Shown in pieces: positions 52,210 through 60,434 of a stretch of 64,000 nucleotides of DNA (its first letter is position 1; each line of letters starts with the position of its first letter). Source of the stretch: GCA-2731375 sp002731375. Its GTDB lineage: Bacteria > Pseudomonadota > Alphaproteobacteria > GCA-2731375. Both the position numbers and the translations under genes were made by a program. The notes under the pieces are model-generated. The model made no database searches and was not told the DNA's origin. It saw only the letters and a list, made by a program, of their open reading frames with translations. The DNA is taken from assembly GCA_030752605.1 (NCBI GenBank), contig JASMDX010000003.1:1-64000 (forward strand), written 5' to 3'.

Positions 52210-52652
52210 TGGCCGGCGCAATCAGCTCGACCGGACAACGGTGCGGCCTGTTCAGGGTGTTGCTGTTCGCGGTTCTGCTGATTTTGCCGAAAGCCGCCCT
52301 GGCCCTGACGGTCGGCGAGGTGGCCAGGGATCTGGCCTGTCCTTGTGAATGCCCGCTTATCCTGGAAGATTGCAATATGACCTGCGGTCTCGACTGGAAG
52401 GCGGAAATTGGCGAAATGATCAAGAATGGGAAAACCAAGCAGCAGATCATGGACTACTTCATCGCCTCGTACGGCGAAGAGGCGCGGCTGACCACGATGC
52501 AAAAGATCAACGGCAAGGTCTACCAATACACCAGAGGTTTTGGCACCATGGATTGGATATTATTGTGGTCTGGTGTCGGGCTCTGGGCTTTGGTTCTAAT
52601 AGGCGGTATCTATTTTGGCGTTAGACAAGCCTTCACCCGAGCTGCCGTCTAG
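52206..52652 (+). CDS. CcmH-like cytochrome c maturation protein, multi-cysteine variant
   Basis: 148 residues. Signal peptide, then C45-P-C47-E-C49-P...C56-NMT-C60 instead of the standard LRCxxC of CcmH, an amphipathic segment with EMIKNGKTKQQIMDYFIASYGEEA that is typical of CcmH, and one C-terminal membrane helix (WILLWSGVGLWALVLIGGIY). CcmH proteins reduce apocytochrome disulfides for haem ligation. The extra cysteines suggest a specialised version. The ATG overlaps the preceding stop. Confidence 0.82.
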   Translation: MMAGAISSTGQRCGLFRVLLFAVLLILPKAALALTVGEVARDLACPCECPLILEDCNMTCGLDWKAEIGEMIKNGKTKQQIMDYFIASYGEEARLTTMQKINGKVYQYTRGFGTMDWILLWSGVGLWALVLIGGIYFGVRQAFTRAAV

Positions 52653-53511
52653 AGTGAGGCATTTCATGCTGAGCCTCACCCTCTTCACGCTGATTCTGGC
52701 AATGGTCTCGTTTCTGGCGTTTGTCTACTTGATCGAGCCCGGTCCCGGCGGCCGGGTGCAATATCTGACAACCAAAGCCGCGCTGTTGGCACACAAATAC
52801 GATCTGGTCGACCACCTCGACCCGGCCCAAACCCGACAGCTCTATCTATCCACCTGTACCAGACAATGCCACGGCAAGGATGTCATCGAGCTGACGCCGC
52901 GTACTGCTCTTGAGTGGGAGCAGATCGTCACCCGCATGGGCAAGCAGGAAAAGGCCAGCATCGGCAGGACCGAGGCCAAGACGATTATCGAATACCTGCA
53001 GCGGAACCATCTATCAAACGTGCCGACAATCCTGCCGGAGGCGACCATGCGCTTTCTGAAGAAGCGTTTATGGCGGTTGGATTTCGGCGAAAGCGACCTT
53101 TACTTCGATATCATCTATCTACCGCGCGGTTACCGGCACCTGATGCCGTACCTGGCCTTCAAGAGCAAGCCTGTGGACAGTGACGAGGCCTTGTTCATCG
53201 TCTATGTCAACACCCATACCGGCATCCTGCCGCCCTGGGATCTGGCCAAATACACCGCCATCCGGATCGATGGCGGCGAAGAGGCAAAAGCCGCGAACTG
53301 GCAGGTCCTCTATGAAGACGGCCAACTGCATCACAGGCAAGGGGTCCTAACCTTTCCCGACATTGATCAAGGCGCCGGCGCACGGGCCGGTTCCCTGGAA
53401 ATGCTGATCCGGCCACCGGCCATGCGCGAGCGGATTTTCCACTGGCGCCTGCCGATCCCGGATGCCGGGCTGCGCTCCACCAAGACAAAACAGGGAGGGG
53501 ACAAACAGTGA
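52615..53511 (+). CDS. membrane-anchored cytochrome c-like protein with a C-x3-C-H haem motif
   Basis: 298 residues if the TTG at 52615 is used (38-base overlap with the CcmH-like gene), or 281 from the ATG at 52666. One membrane helix (about 18-40), then TCTRQCHG: C81-x3-C85-H86, one residue longer than the usual CxxCH. Following helices (EWEQIVTRMGKQEKA, TEAKTIIEYLQRN) look like those of a small cytochrome domain. The remaining C-terminal 150 residues are of unknown fold. Located in a cytochrome-assembly operon. Whether haem is really bound is uncertain. Confidence 0.68.
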   Translation: MALDKPSPELPSRVRHFMLSLTLFTLILAMVSFLAFVYLIEPGPGGRVQYLTTKAALLAHKYDLVDHLDPAQTRQLYLSTCTRQCHGKDVIELTPRTALEWEQIVTRMGKQEKASIGRTEAKTIIEYLQRNHLSNVPTILPEATMRFLKKRLWRLDFGESDLYFDIIYLPRGYRHLMPYLAFKSKPVDSDEALFIVYVNTHTGILPPWDLAKYTAIRIDGGEEAKAANWQVLYEDGQLHHRQGVLTFPDIDQGAGARAGSLEMLIRPPAMRERIFHWRLPIPDAGLRSTKTKQGGDKQ

Positions 53512-53993
53512 TACGGCGCGCGCTCATCGCTTCGCTTCTCTTGCTTCTGCTGCCTCTTATGCAGGGCTGCGACGAGACGCCCAAAAAGGTTTATGCTGCC
53601 GACTTCACACTGAAACTGTTTAACGGCCAAACCTTCACCTTGTCTAAACACAAGGGCGAAGCGGTGGTCGTCAATTTTTTCGCGTCATGGTGCATCCCCT
53701 GCCGGACCGAGGCGCCAGCCTTGGAGGCTGTACATCTGGAATATCTACAAAAAAAGGTGATCTTCCTTGGTATAGCCATCAAGGATACTGACATTGCCGC
53801 CAGGGACTTCGTCAAGAAATACGGCCTGACTTTTCCCGCCGGCCTGGACAAGGATCAAAAGGCCAAGGATGCCTTGGGCGTCTATGGCCTGCCAACGACC
53901 TTCTTCATCAATGCCACTGGCTTGGTTACCTATACCCACTCCGGCGCCGTGACAGAGGAGCTGATCAAACATGAACTGGACAAGATACTTTAG
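53508..53993 (+). CDS. TlpA-like thioredoxin-fold lipoprotein
   Basis: 161 residues from GTG (overlapping the preceding stop as GTGA). Lipobox LMQGC21, active site W-C62-IP-C65, cis-Pro region GLPTTFFINATG and HSGAVTEELIKHELDKIL at the end. It is very like the divergent lipoprotein at 50227. It should act as a periplasmic disulfide reductase in cytochrome c or copper-protein assembly, fed electrons by the CcdA-like protein encoded two genes later. Confidence 0.9.
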   Translation: MIRRALIASLLLLLLPLMQGCDETPKKVYAADFTLKLFNGQTFTLSKHKGEAVVVNFFASWCIPCRTEAPALEAVHLEYLQKKVIFLGIAIKDTDIAARDFVKKYGLTFPAGLDKDQKAKDALGVYGLPTTFFINATGLVTYTHSGAVTEELIKHELDKIL

Positions 53994-54501
53994 CTTGCCG
54001 GCCACCGTGCTCCCCGCCGTGCTCTTGGCCCTCCTGGTCACGGGCTGTATCGAGGAAAACGTGACCCCGCTCGAAATTGGCGCCATGGCACCGCCGTCCA
54101 CCTTGACCCTGCTGAATGGCGAGACCAGGGAGGTTGCCGCGCACCCCGGACAGGCCCAGGTCATCACCTTTATGTCGTCGTGGTGCCCCTGTTCCAACGA
54201 TTCCATACCGATGATGAAAAAGGCGTTCGAGCTTCACAACAGCGGCGGCGAAGGCAAGATCGCTTTCCTGATGATCGGCTTCCAAAGCCCCGAAGGCAAG
54301 TTCAGGGACAAGGCGGGCAAATGGCAGGTCCCCTTCCCGGTTGGTTTCGATGACGGTGACGAAATCGCGCGCGTCTATGGCATAACGGCACCGCCGACGA
54401 CGGTCTTCATTGATGCCCAAGGCAAGGTCAAAAGGGTCTTCTACGGCAATATCAAGGACGTGGAGGAAGACTTCTTCAAGTGGACGAGCGAGTTGTTGTG
54501 A
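53971..54501 (+). CDS. TlpA/redoxin-type lipoprotein with a C-x-C motif
   Basis: 176 residues, start overlapping the previous gene by 23 bases. Lipobox LLVTGC26; the thioredoxin active-site loop reads SSW-C72-P-C74-SNDSIP, a CxC rather than CxxC. A cis-Pro region APPTTVFIDAQG is intact. It may handle copper or a distinct disulfide step rather than simple reduction. Third thioredoxin-fold protein of the cluster. The stop overlaps the start of the CcdA-like gene (TGATG). Confidence 0.82.
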   Translation: MNWTRYFSLPATVLPAVLLALLVTGCIEENVTPLEIGAMAPPSTLTLLNGETREVAAHPGQAQVITFMSSWCPCSNDSIPMMKKAFELHNSGGEGKIAFLMIGFQSPEGKFRDKAGKWQVPFPVGFDDGDEIARVYGITAPPTTVFIDAQGKVKRVFYGNIKDVEEDFFKWTSELL

Positions 54502-55202
54502 TGGCTTATATTGGCGCCATCGGCGACGGTTTTGCCTCCTTCTTTTCGATCTGGCAGGTCTGCATTCTACAGATCTCGCCCTTTTTCCTCGCCTATGTTA
54601 CCGGACTATATTTTGCCGCCGGCGCACTCAAAAGCGAAGCCAGTCTCGGCGGCAGGGTGCTGCTGCCGGCGCTGTCCTTCGCGCCGGGCTTCACCGTCAT
54701 GTACGGCCTTCTGACCATGACCGGGCAGCCCATCGGCCGTGCCCTAGTCTATAATCTTGGCACATTGGAGTTCATCGCCGGCGGCTATATTCTGCTGGTC
54801 TCTCTTGCCTTGCTGCTCGCTAGCTGGATCACGCTACTGGAACATCTATGCCGGCCGGTGCTTCTGGCCGCCGTCTCATTGTTGCTAGGCATCTCGTTTG
54901 CGCTGATCTATTCGCCCTGTATCACGCCCGCCCTGTCGAGAATTCTGGGCCTGGCCGGGCGGCCCGAAAACGCGGTTTACGGCGGCACACTGGCGATTTT
55001 TTATGCCACGGGGATTTGCCTGGCCTTGACGCTGACCGCACTTGTATTGGTCTTTCTGGCAGCCAAGGCCGGCGCGGTCAGGCGGCGGGCGGGCGCGGTC
55101 AGGATAGCCTGTGGCCTGATTCTTGCCATTCTGGCCGGACTTAATCTCAGTAACACCATGATCTACTACAAAGCGTTCTTCCTGGGCTTTCTGGCCGGAT
55201 GA
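54501..55202 (+). CDS. CcdA/DsbD-type membrane thiol transporter
   Basis: 233 residues from the ATG at 54501. Six membrane helices. The two functional cysteines are visible in WQVCILQISPFFLAYVTG (family pattern C-x-L-x2-x-P) and ALIYSPCITPALSRILG. It carries reducing equivalents from cytoplasmic thioredoxin across the membrane to TlpA/CcmH-type proteins. It supplies the three thioredoxin-like proteins encoded around it. Overlaps the next gene's ATG by four bases. Confidence 0.88.
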   Translation: MAYIGAIGDGFASFFSIWQVCILQISPFFLAYVTGLYFAAGALKSEASLGGRVLLPALSFAPGFTVMYGLLTMTGQPIGRALVYNLGTLEFIAGGYILLVSLALLLASWITLLEHLCRPVLLAAVSLLLGISFALIYSPCITPALSRILGLAGRPENAVYGGTLAIFYATGICLALTLTALVLVFLAAKAGAVRRRAGAVRIACGLILAILAGLNLSNTMIYYKAFFLGFLAG

Positions 55203-55414
55203 GCGGGAAACTGGAAAAACTTCCCGCCGGATTCAAGAAACAGGCATTCGGCGCCACCCTCGCCGCCTTTGGCATCATCGATACGGTCATGAACTTACTA
55301 ACCGGGATCGCGCTTGACGGCTTTTTCCTGTTCCTGATCGGTGCCGGTAGCGCTCTATTCATTGCCGGCGCCAGGCAAAGACGAAAACAGAACTACCAGG
55401 CCACCTGCGGATAG
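55199..55414 (+). CDS. small membrane protein of unknown function
   Basis: 71 residues. Two hydrophobic segments (FGATLAAFGIIDTVMNLLTG and FFLFLIGAGSALFIAGA) with a basic tail. It starts at ATGA overlapping the CcdA-like stop, so it is the last gene of the rightward operon. Its 3' end overlaps the stop of the convergent cytochrome b gene by 22 bases. Family not recognised. Confidence 0.7.
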   Translation: MSGKLEKLPAGFKKQAFGATLAAFGIIDTVMNLLTGIALDGFFLFLIGAGSALFIAGARQRRKQNYQATCG

Positions 55415-56526
55415 AACCAGTGTTCAACCATCCAGTGGTTGTCATCCAGCAGGGGGTTGATTTTTCGGTCCTTGAAGGCTTTTGGCGGAATGCCCATTCG
55501 AGTACCCATCATGACGTTGTGGCACGAGTTGCAGCCCAGGGTCGGTGAGACATGGGTTTCCGAATAAAGTAATCCAAACGGTACCGCCGTAGGGAAGATG
55601 ACGATCAGGAAAGATACCGCCACGCCAATCAGACCTGCCTTTCCAAACTTGCCGATAGGCCGCAACGGGGCGGGCTGTTGCCAGTTGGTTCTGCCTTTAA
55701 GGACCAAAGGTAGAGAAATCAGGATCAGAAACAAGGCCACGGGTAGGTAAATACCCAGAAACCGCGCCAGGAAGCCCTCGAAATCCAGGAACGGCTTAAA
55801 GAAGAACAGAATGAACCACTCAGGCGTCGGCACATCGGCGCCTTCCAGTGGCATAGGGATGATATCCGGGTCTTCGGTCGGGGTCGGGATATTGACCGCC
55901 AACACGGCAATGGCGATAAAAAATGGAATGCTCAACAGGGCATGCTTGGCCAGGTAGGCACCGATCCCCAGCCGTTTCCGGCGCAACAGCGCCAGAACGT
56001 GAAAATCAATCAGAACGTAGGCGACGATAGGCAGGATTACCACATGTGTGATAAAATTTCGGCTTAGGCTAAAAGATTCGATCAGATAGGCCTTCAACCC
56101 CGGTCCAACCAACGGCAAGGCGCCCAAATAGTTCGGCACCATCTCCATGAACCAATAGGCTCGCCATTCCCACGGCAGAATGAAACCGGTCACCAACAGG
56201 GCCAGCAACGGCAGGATCAGCAGCCCACCGGTTAGCCAGGACGTGCTACGCAGATAGTTGAGAAACTCGCGTCTGAGCAGGCTTCGCACCACATGCACGA
56301 CAATCGCGGCGAAAATGAACAGCGCGATCCAACGGTGGCTGTCCCTGATCCAGGCGCCAAGTGCGAAGTCCTTATAAAGGCCTTGCACGGAGGCATAGGC
56401 GGTCTGCAGATCGGCCTGATAAAATAGACCCAGGAATATGCCGGTGAAAAGCTGCACGATCAGAAGCACAACGGCGAGGCCGCCAAAATAGTGCAGCCAG
56501 TGGCCGTGCTCTATCTCGATTTTCAT
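55393..56526 (-). CDS. cytochrome b (b6-type) with a C-terminal c-haem segment
   Basis: 377 residues. Residues 1 to about 200 contain the two haem-binding helices, H-x13-H (HRWIALFIFAAIVVH) and H-x14-H (from ITHVVI to IDFH), the latter spacing being the b6 type. The subunit-IV-like part carries PTPEWFILFF, a PEWY variant of the quinol oxidation site. The C-terminal tail adds C332-NS-C335-H336 with nearby Met residues (NVMMGTRMG), so a covalent haem c is fused on. It is an inner-membrane quinol-oxidising subunit of a bc-type complex. No Rieske gene is in the window. It ends the leftward operon; its start overlaps the ligand-binding protein stop (ATGA). Confidence 0.9.
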   Translation of the reverse strand: MKIEIEHGHWLHYFGGLAVVLLIVQLFTGIFLGLFYQADLQTAYASVQGLYKDFALGAWIRDSHRWIALFIFAAIVVHVVRSLLRREFLNYLRSTSWLTGGLLILPLLALLVTGFILPWEWRAYWFMEMVPNYLGALPLVGPGLKAYLIESFSLSRNFITHVVILPIVAYVLIDFHVLALLRRKRLGIGAYLAKHALLSIPFFIAIAVLAVNIPTPTEDPDIIPMPLEGADVPTPEWFILFFFKPFLDFEGFLARFLGIYLPVALFLILISLPLVLKGRTNWQQPAPLRPIGKFGKAGLIGVAVSFLIVIFPTAVPFGLLYSETHVSPTLGCNSCHNVMMGTRMGIPPKAFKDRKINPLLDDNHWMVEHWFYPQVAW

Positions 56527-57812
56527 TGTTTACGCGCCTTCGTTGATACCAACGCAAACCTTGGACCGGTTTGACTGTCTTCAACGCGATAAAGATGCGA
56601 CTGTTTGATGGGCGTACCATTCGCCGCCCACCGGCCTGGCCCGCTCACGCCTTCCGCTTCGCCTAGGTTAACCAGGGCCTCCCTGACCGCGCCGCCCCGC
56701 AACGACGGGGCCGCCGTGAGCGCCTGGGTCAAAAGGCCAAAGGCATCGTAGGCCAGGGCGGCAAATCTATCGGGAACGGAATTCTTCCGGACCTTGTGCG
56801 CCGCCACGAAATCCGCCACCAGGGGTGAGGGGTGGTCGGGCGCGAATGTGGCATAGACCAGGGCACCGCGCACCGCCGGCCCGCCCTGTTCCAAGAATGC
56901 CGGACTGAATAGATCCTCGCCGCCGATCAAGGGCAGCCTGGGGCCGCCATCGGCCGCCAGCGTCGCCAGGGATTGGGTCAGACGCGCGGCTTCTTGTGCA
57001 CCGCCCGTGAAGATAATCGCCTGTACGCGATCTGGACCGGCCTGCTGGGCCTTCAGGGCCGCCGCCACCTTTGTGATATCGGTCTTGCCGGAAAAGCTGT
57101 CGTAGGTGTCGGCCTCAAGCACGATCTTGCCGCCCCGCCGTGGCACCGCCTGCTTGAAGACCGAGGCGATGGACAGGGAATAGTCATAGGATGACGAGGT
57201 GATCAGGGCGAAATTCCCATGGCCCAGTTCCTCGACCGCATAACCCAGCATTTCATCGATGGCGGTTTCATCAGGCAGTGCAAAGTGAAATATGTACTCG
57301 CCGCTTCTGGCAATTTTCCGCCGCGTCCCAATGGAAATGAACACCGTGCGCGCGTTGTTGACCAGATGGGTCGGCGCGAAGGTCGACCAACCCGTCGGGG
57401 CCGAGAATATGGCCACGACATTCTTCGCGATCAGCGCCTCGGCAATATCCATGGCCTGGCCCGAACCGCCGCTGTCATCGTGATGAATGACTTTGATTTT
57501 CTCGCCCCGCAAGCCGCCCTGGGCATTGAAGCGCTCCGCCGCCATTTCAATGCCGGTAAGCACGGCAAGGCCGTATTCCGCCTCCGGCCCGGTTTCAGGG
57601 CCGATCACGCCAACGATCAGCGCGCGGGGTTTTTCTTCCTTTTTCTTGGCTGCTGGCGCTACTTGTGGCGCGGCCATCCATTCGGGACGTTCCGTTTTCA
57701 CTGCGACAGGCGCCTCGCCGCCATCACCGGCAAGCCAAAAAAACACGGCCGCCGCCAGGACGCCGCCAAGCGTGATGCCGCCCAGAAAAATCGCTATGGT
57801 TCCAAAACGCAT
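56523..57812 (-). CDS. membrane-anchored periplasmic ligand-binding protein (branched-chain amino acid receptor type)
   Basis: 429 residues. It has an N-terminal uncleaved helix (FGTIAIFLGGITLGGVLAAAV), a Pro/Lys-rich linker and a type I periplasmic binding fold (about 65-425): VGVIGPETGPEAEYGLAVLTG, AERFNAQGGLRGEKIKVI and HDDSGGSGQAMDIAEALIA. No permease of that transporter class is nearby. Being co-translated with cytochrome b, it looks like a sensor or accessory subunit rather than a transport receptor. Ligand unknown. Confidence 0.85.
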   Translation of the reverse strand: MRFGTIAIFLGGITLGGVLAAAVFFWLAGDGGEAPVAVKTERPEWMAAPQVAPAAKKKEEKPRALIVGVIGPETGPEAEYGLAVLTGIEMAAERFNAQGGLRGEKIKVIHHDDSGGSGQAMDIAEALIAKNVVAIFSAPTGWSTFAPTHLVNNARTVFISIGTRRKIARSGEYIFHFALPDETAIDEMLGYAVEELGHGNFALITSSSYDYSLSIASVFKQAVPRRGGKIVLEADTYDSFSGKTDITKVAAALKAQQAGPDRVQAIIFTGGAQEAARLTQSLATLAADGGPRLPLIGGEDLFSPAFLEQGGPAVRGALVYATFAPDHPSPLVADFVAAHKVRKNSVPDRFAALAYDAFGLLTQALTAAPSLRGGAVREALVNLGEAEGVSGPGRWAANGTPIKQSHLYRVEDSQTGPRFALVSTKARKQ

Positions 57813-57831
57813 CTAAGGCACCATCGCTTCG

Positions 57832-58794
57832 CTAGCCCGCTTCCTTCCAGCGCTCATTGCCGGCGAGCAGGCTCTTGACCAAATTCTCTTCCAGCAGAAT
57901 GACGTTTCGGGCGCTGTTAAAGTTGGCGTAATAGCCCCGCCGCTGCCGGTCCCTGCCGCCAATACGCAGCATCTGGGCGCCTTTCTGGCCCTGCTCCCAT
58001 ATGGACACGGTAATGTTCGGGGTTAGCAGGCCATAGGGAGCCAGATCGGTGGGCGCCTCGTCGATGAACGCCTTCAAATCCGTGTCCTTGATCTCGTATA
58101 GGGTCTCCAGCACTTTCGCCTGATCGGCCTGGGCCCGGCGCGGCTGCAGCATATCCCAACGGCCCCGGTCGTGGACGATCGCCACCGTATCCTTGGCCCG
58201 GCGCGCGATCTCCAACCGGCTTAGCTTCAATGGATCGAAATCGAGCGTCGATTTATCGCGCAACGCATAGACGGAGGTATCCGCCTCCTGCTTGACATCG
58301 GAATGGACCCGGTAGACCGCCGCCTCGCCCTTGAACCTGCCGTAGGTCACGTTCAGGGTCGGCCCCTTATCGCCGAATTCCATGGTGGTAACGCCACTGG
58401 TGGTCTTGAAACTGATCTCGATCTCGGGCTTGTCCAGACCCAGTTCGGCGAGCTTGGCCGCATCAGGATTCTCGAACAATATCGCGTCCTTGCGCGAGCC
58501 CGTGATATTGTTCAACAAGTTGGTGACATCCTCGTCATCACCCCGCGCCCGCAGGGGCTGGGACAGCCACCAACCGTCCGCTTCCTTTGCCAGACGGACA
58601 CGGATACCGTCCTTCGCGGCCGTGATCCAGAACTCGCTGACCTGATCGACCTCGAAGGGAAACAGTTTCAGGTTCGCTTCCTCGACCCGCTCGGCCTCCT
58701 CGACCCGGTCGTCGATCAGCATCGAGGCGCCGAACAATGCGGCCAGGGCGATGAACCAGAAAACGGTCTTCTTGAACAGTTTCAAGACATCCAC
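57832..58794 (-). CDS. DUF4340-type protein
   Basis: 320 residues from the GTG at 58794, which overlaps the GldG-like stop by 13 bases. One N-terminal membrane helix (VFWFIALAALFGASMLI), then repeated beta-rich units (WWLSQPLRARGDDEDVTNLL, RKDAILFENPDAAKLAELGL, KPEIEISFKTTSG) that match the DUF4340 pattern commonly found next to GldG-like genes. Periplasmic part with no enzyme motifs. Probably an accessory of the ABC system. Confidence 0.82.
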   Translation of the reverse strand: MDVLKLFKKTVFWFIALAALFGASMLIDDRVEEAERVEEANLKLFPFEVDQVSEFWITAAKDGIRVRLAKEADGWWLSQPLRARGDDEDVTNLLNNITGSRKDAILFENPDAAKLAELGLDKPEIEISFKTTSGVTTMEFGDKGPTLNVTYGRFKGEAAVYRVHSDVKQEADTSVYALRDKSTLDFDPLKLSRLEIARRAKDTVAIVHDRGRWDMLQPRRAQADQAKVLETLYEIKDTDLKAFIDEAPTDLAPYGLLTPNITVSIWEQGQKGAQMLRIGGRDRQRRGYYANFNSARNVILLEENLVKSLLAGNERWKEAG

Positions 58795-60434
58795 CGTCGC
58801 CGTCCAACCACGCCGGCGCCAATCGCCAGCGTCGAGGTCGGCACCAGGATCACGCAAAGCCAGAATACCAGATTGCTTTCCCTGTCCGTCAACGTCAACG
58901 GGGTTAGTTCAGTCGACTTCTTGCGCACCGAGACCAGGGCGGTCTCCTCCGCCAGCCAGCCGACCATATTGAGGAAGAAATCCTTGTTGCCCATCAAATT
59001 AAGATAGGCATTGCCGGCGAAATCAGAATCCCCGACCACGATAATCCGGCCCCAGCGGTTGATTCCCTCCGTCAGGTTGCTCTTTGGCGCAGGCGCCACG
59101 CCAGCATCGGTCTTGTCGGCCTTGGTCTTGTCGGTTTCGCTCTTGTCAGTCTTCGCGGTGGGCTGGACAGGGGCCGCGCCCGTATCGTCCTTGACCTTGA
59201 TAACACTGACCGAAGCCAGATTGATCGGTCCGCGCTGGTCATCGGCCGCATTGAACTTGATGTCTTCTTCGTCCAGCTTACCCTTGCTCTTGGCCCAACT
59301 GGAAGAACCGGTCTTGGCCAGATTGTACATGCCCTTGGCCGGGTCCTCCTTGACCTCGACGGAGCGGGCGACAGGAAAGAAGGTGACAAAATTAAAATCT
59401 CGGCCGATCAGGTGCTTCTGATTGTATTCCATGACCACCGGCGTCAGATAGTTGGCGCCCAACATCTTGCTCTGTTTGTCGATAATGATGTCGTTGCCGA
59501 TTTTGAAGCCATAGCCCGCCAGATAGCCGGAAATCTTGGGCGCCATGAGCGGATCGAGCAGGAACAGCAAACTGCCGCCGCCATCCACATAACGTCTGAT
59601 TTTTGCCAGTTCCGCCGGCAGGAAATCCTGCTTCGGGCCGGCAATGACCAGAATGGCGGCATCCTCGGGCACTCGCTCCTGATTGACCAGAAGCAACTCG
59701 CGGACCTTGAAGGTCTCTTTCTTGATCGCCGCCTTAGCGGTCTGATAACCGACCTTTTCCTTATCCTCGAGACCCTTTTCGCCATGGCCTTTAAGGAAAT
59801 AGATGACCTTCACCTTATCGCTTATCACCTTGAGCAGTGCGTTGGTAACCTTCTCCTCCGACTCGAAACCAACCGTTTCCTGCTTGCCGCGGGAACGGAT
59901 CAAGGTCGTCCGATAGGAGGTAACGCCATATTTCGCAGTTTCGATGGGGCGTTTGTCCGGATCAACGAAATGGAAACTGAACTTCGGCGTATGATAAGCG
60001 TATTCCTCCAACAGATCGTGCATCGCCTGCCTGGATCTCTCGTCGCCTCGGTAAAAGGCAACCGCCTCCACATCATGCTCCAGGGACTTCAAAATTTTCA
60101 CCGTCTGCCGTGACAGCGAGTACCGGCCCGTTTCGGTCAGATCGGTGCGCACCTTGTAACGCACGGACATCACGCCGATCAGCGCGATCATAACCGCGAA
60201 GACGGTGATCATCACCGTCATGTTGGCGCCGTGCTTGGTCGAGCGTTGGGCCGCGAAGCGCCTAATATCGGAAAAATTGATATAGAAGAATATCAATAAT
60301 AAAAGCAGACCGCCCCAGACCAGGGACAGCGGCACGATGCCGAACTCCCGCGTGACGGCATAAATCACGCCGCCGGCGATGATGGCGACGACGCCGGCCA
60401 GACCAAGAACGAAAAATATTTTCTTGGCCATCAT
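58782..60434 (-). CDS. GldG-like ABC transporter auxiliary protein
   Basis: About 550 residues from the ATG at 60434 (TGATG overlap with the permease stop). It begins with two membrane helices (VLGLAGVVAIIAGGVIYAV and IVPLSLVWGGLLLLLIFF), then a large periplasmic GldG/ABC_transp_aux domain (about 100-460: RTDLTETGRYSLSRQTVKIL, YFLKGHGEKG, PEDAAILVIAGPKQDFLPAE, VDGGGSLLFLLDP), a Lys/Thr/Asp-rich linker and a final membrane helix (LVFWLCVILVPTSTLAIGAG). In Bacteroidetes GldG serves gliding; elsewhere its role is unknown. Confidence 0.86.
   Translation of the reverse strand: MMAKKIFFVLGLAGVVAIIAGGVIYAVTREFGIVPLSLVWGGLLLLLIFFYINFSDIRRFAAQRSTKHGANMTVMITVFAVMIALIGVMSVRYKVRTDLTETGRYSLSRQTVKILKSLEHDVEAVAFYRGDERSRQAMHDLLEEYAYHTPKFSFHFVDPDKRPIETAKYGVTSYRTTLIRSRGKQETVGFESEEKVTNALLKVISDKVKVIYFLKGHGEKGLEDKEKVGYQTAKAAIKKETFKVRELLLVNQERVPEDAAILVIAGPKQDFLPAELAKIRRYVDGGGSLLFLLDPLMAPKISGYLAGYGFKIGNDIIIDKQSKMLGANYLTPVVMEYNQKHLIGRDFNFVTFFPVARSVEVKEDPAKGMYNLAKTGSSSWAKSKGKLDEEDIKFNAADDQRGPINLASVSVIKVKDDTGAAPVQPTAKTDKSETDKTKADKTDAGVAPAPKSNLTEGINRWGRIIVVGDSDFAGNAYLNLMGNKDFFLNMVGWLAEETALVSVRKKSTELTPLTLTDRESNLVFWLCVILVPTSTLAIGAGVVGRRRWMS

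Noticed and set aside
50227..53993. The two CxxC lipoproteins as an assembly duplication
   Set aside because: They are similar in layout but differ at many residues and are on opposite strands, so they are paralogues rather than a duplicated contig piece.
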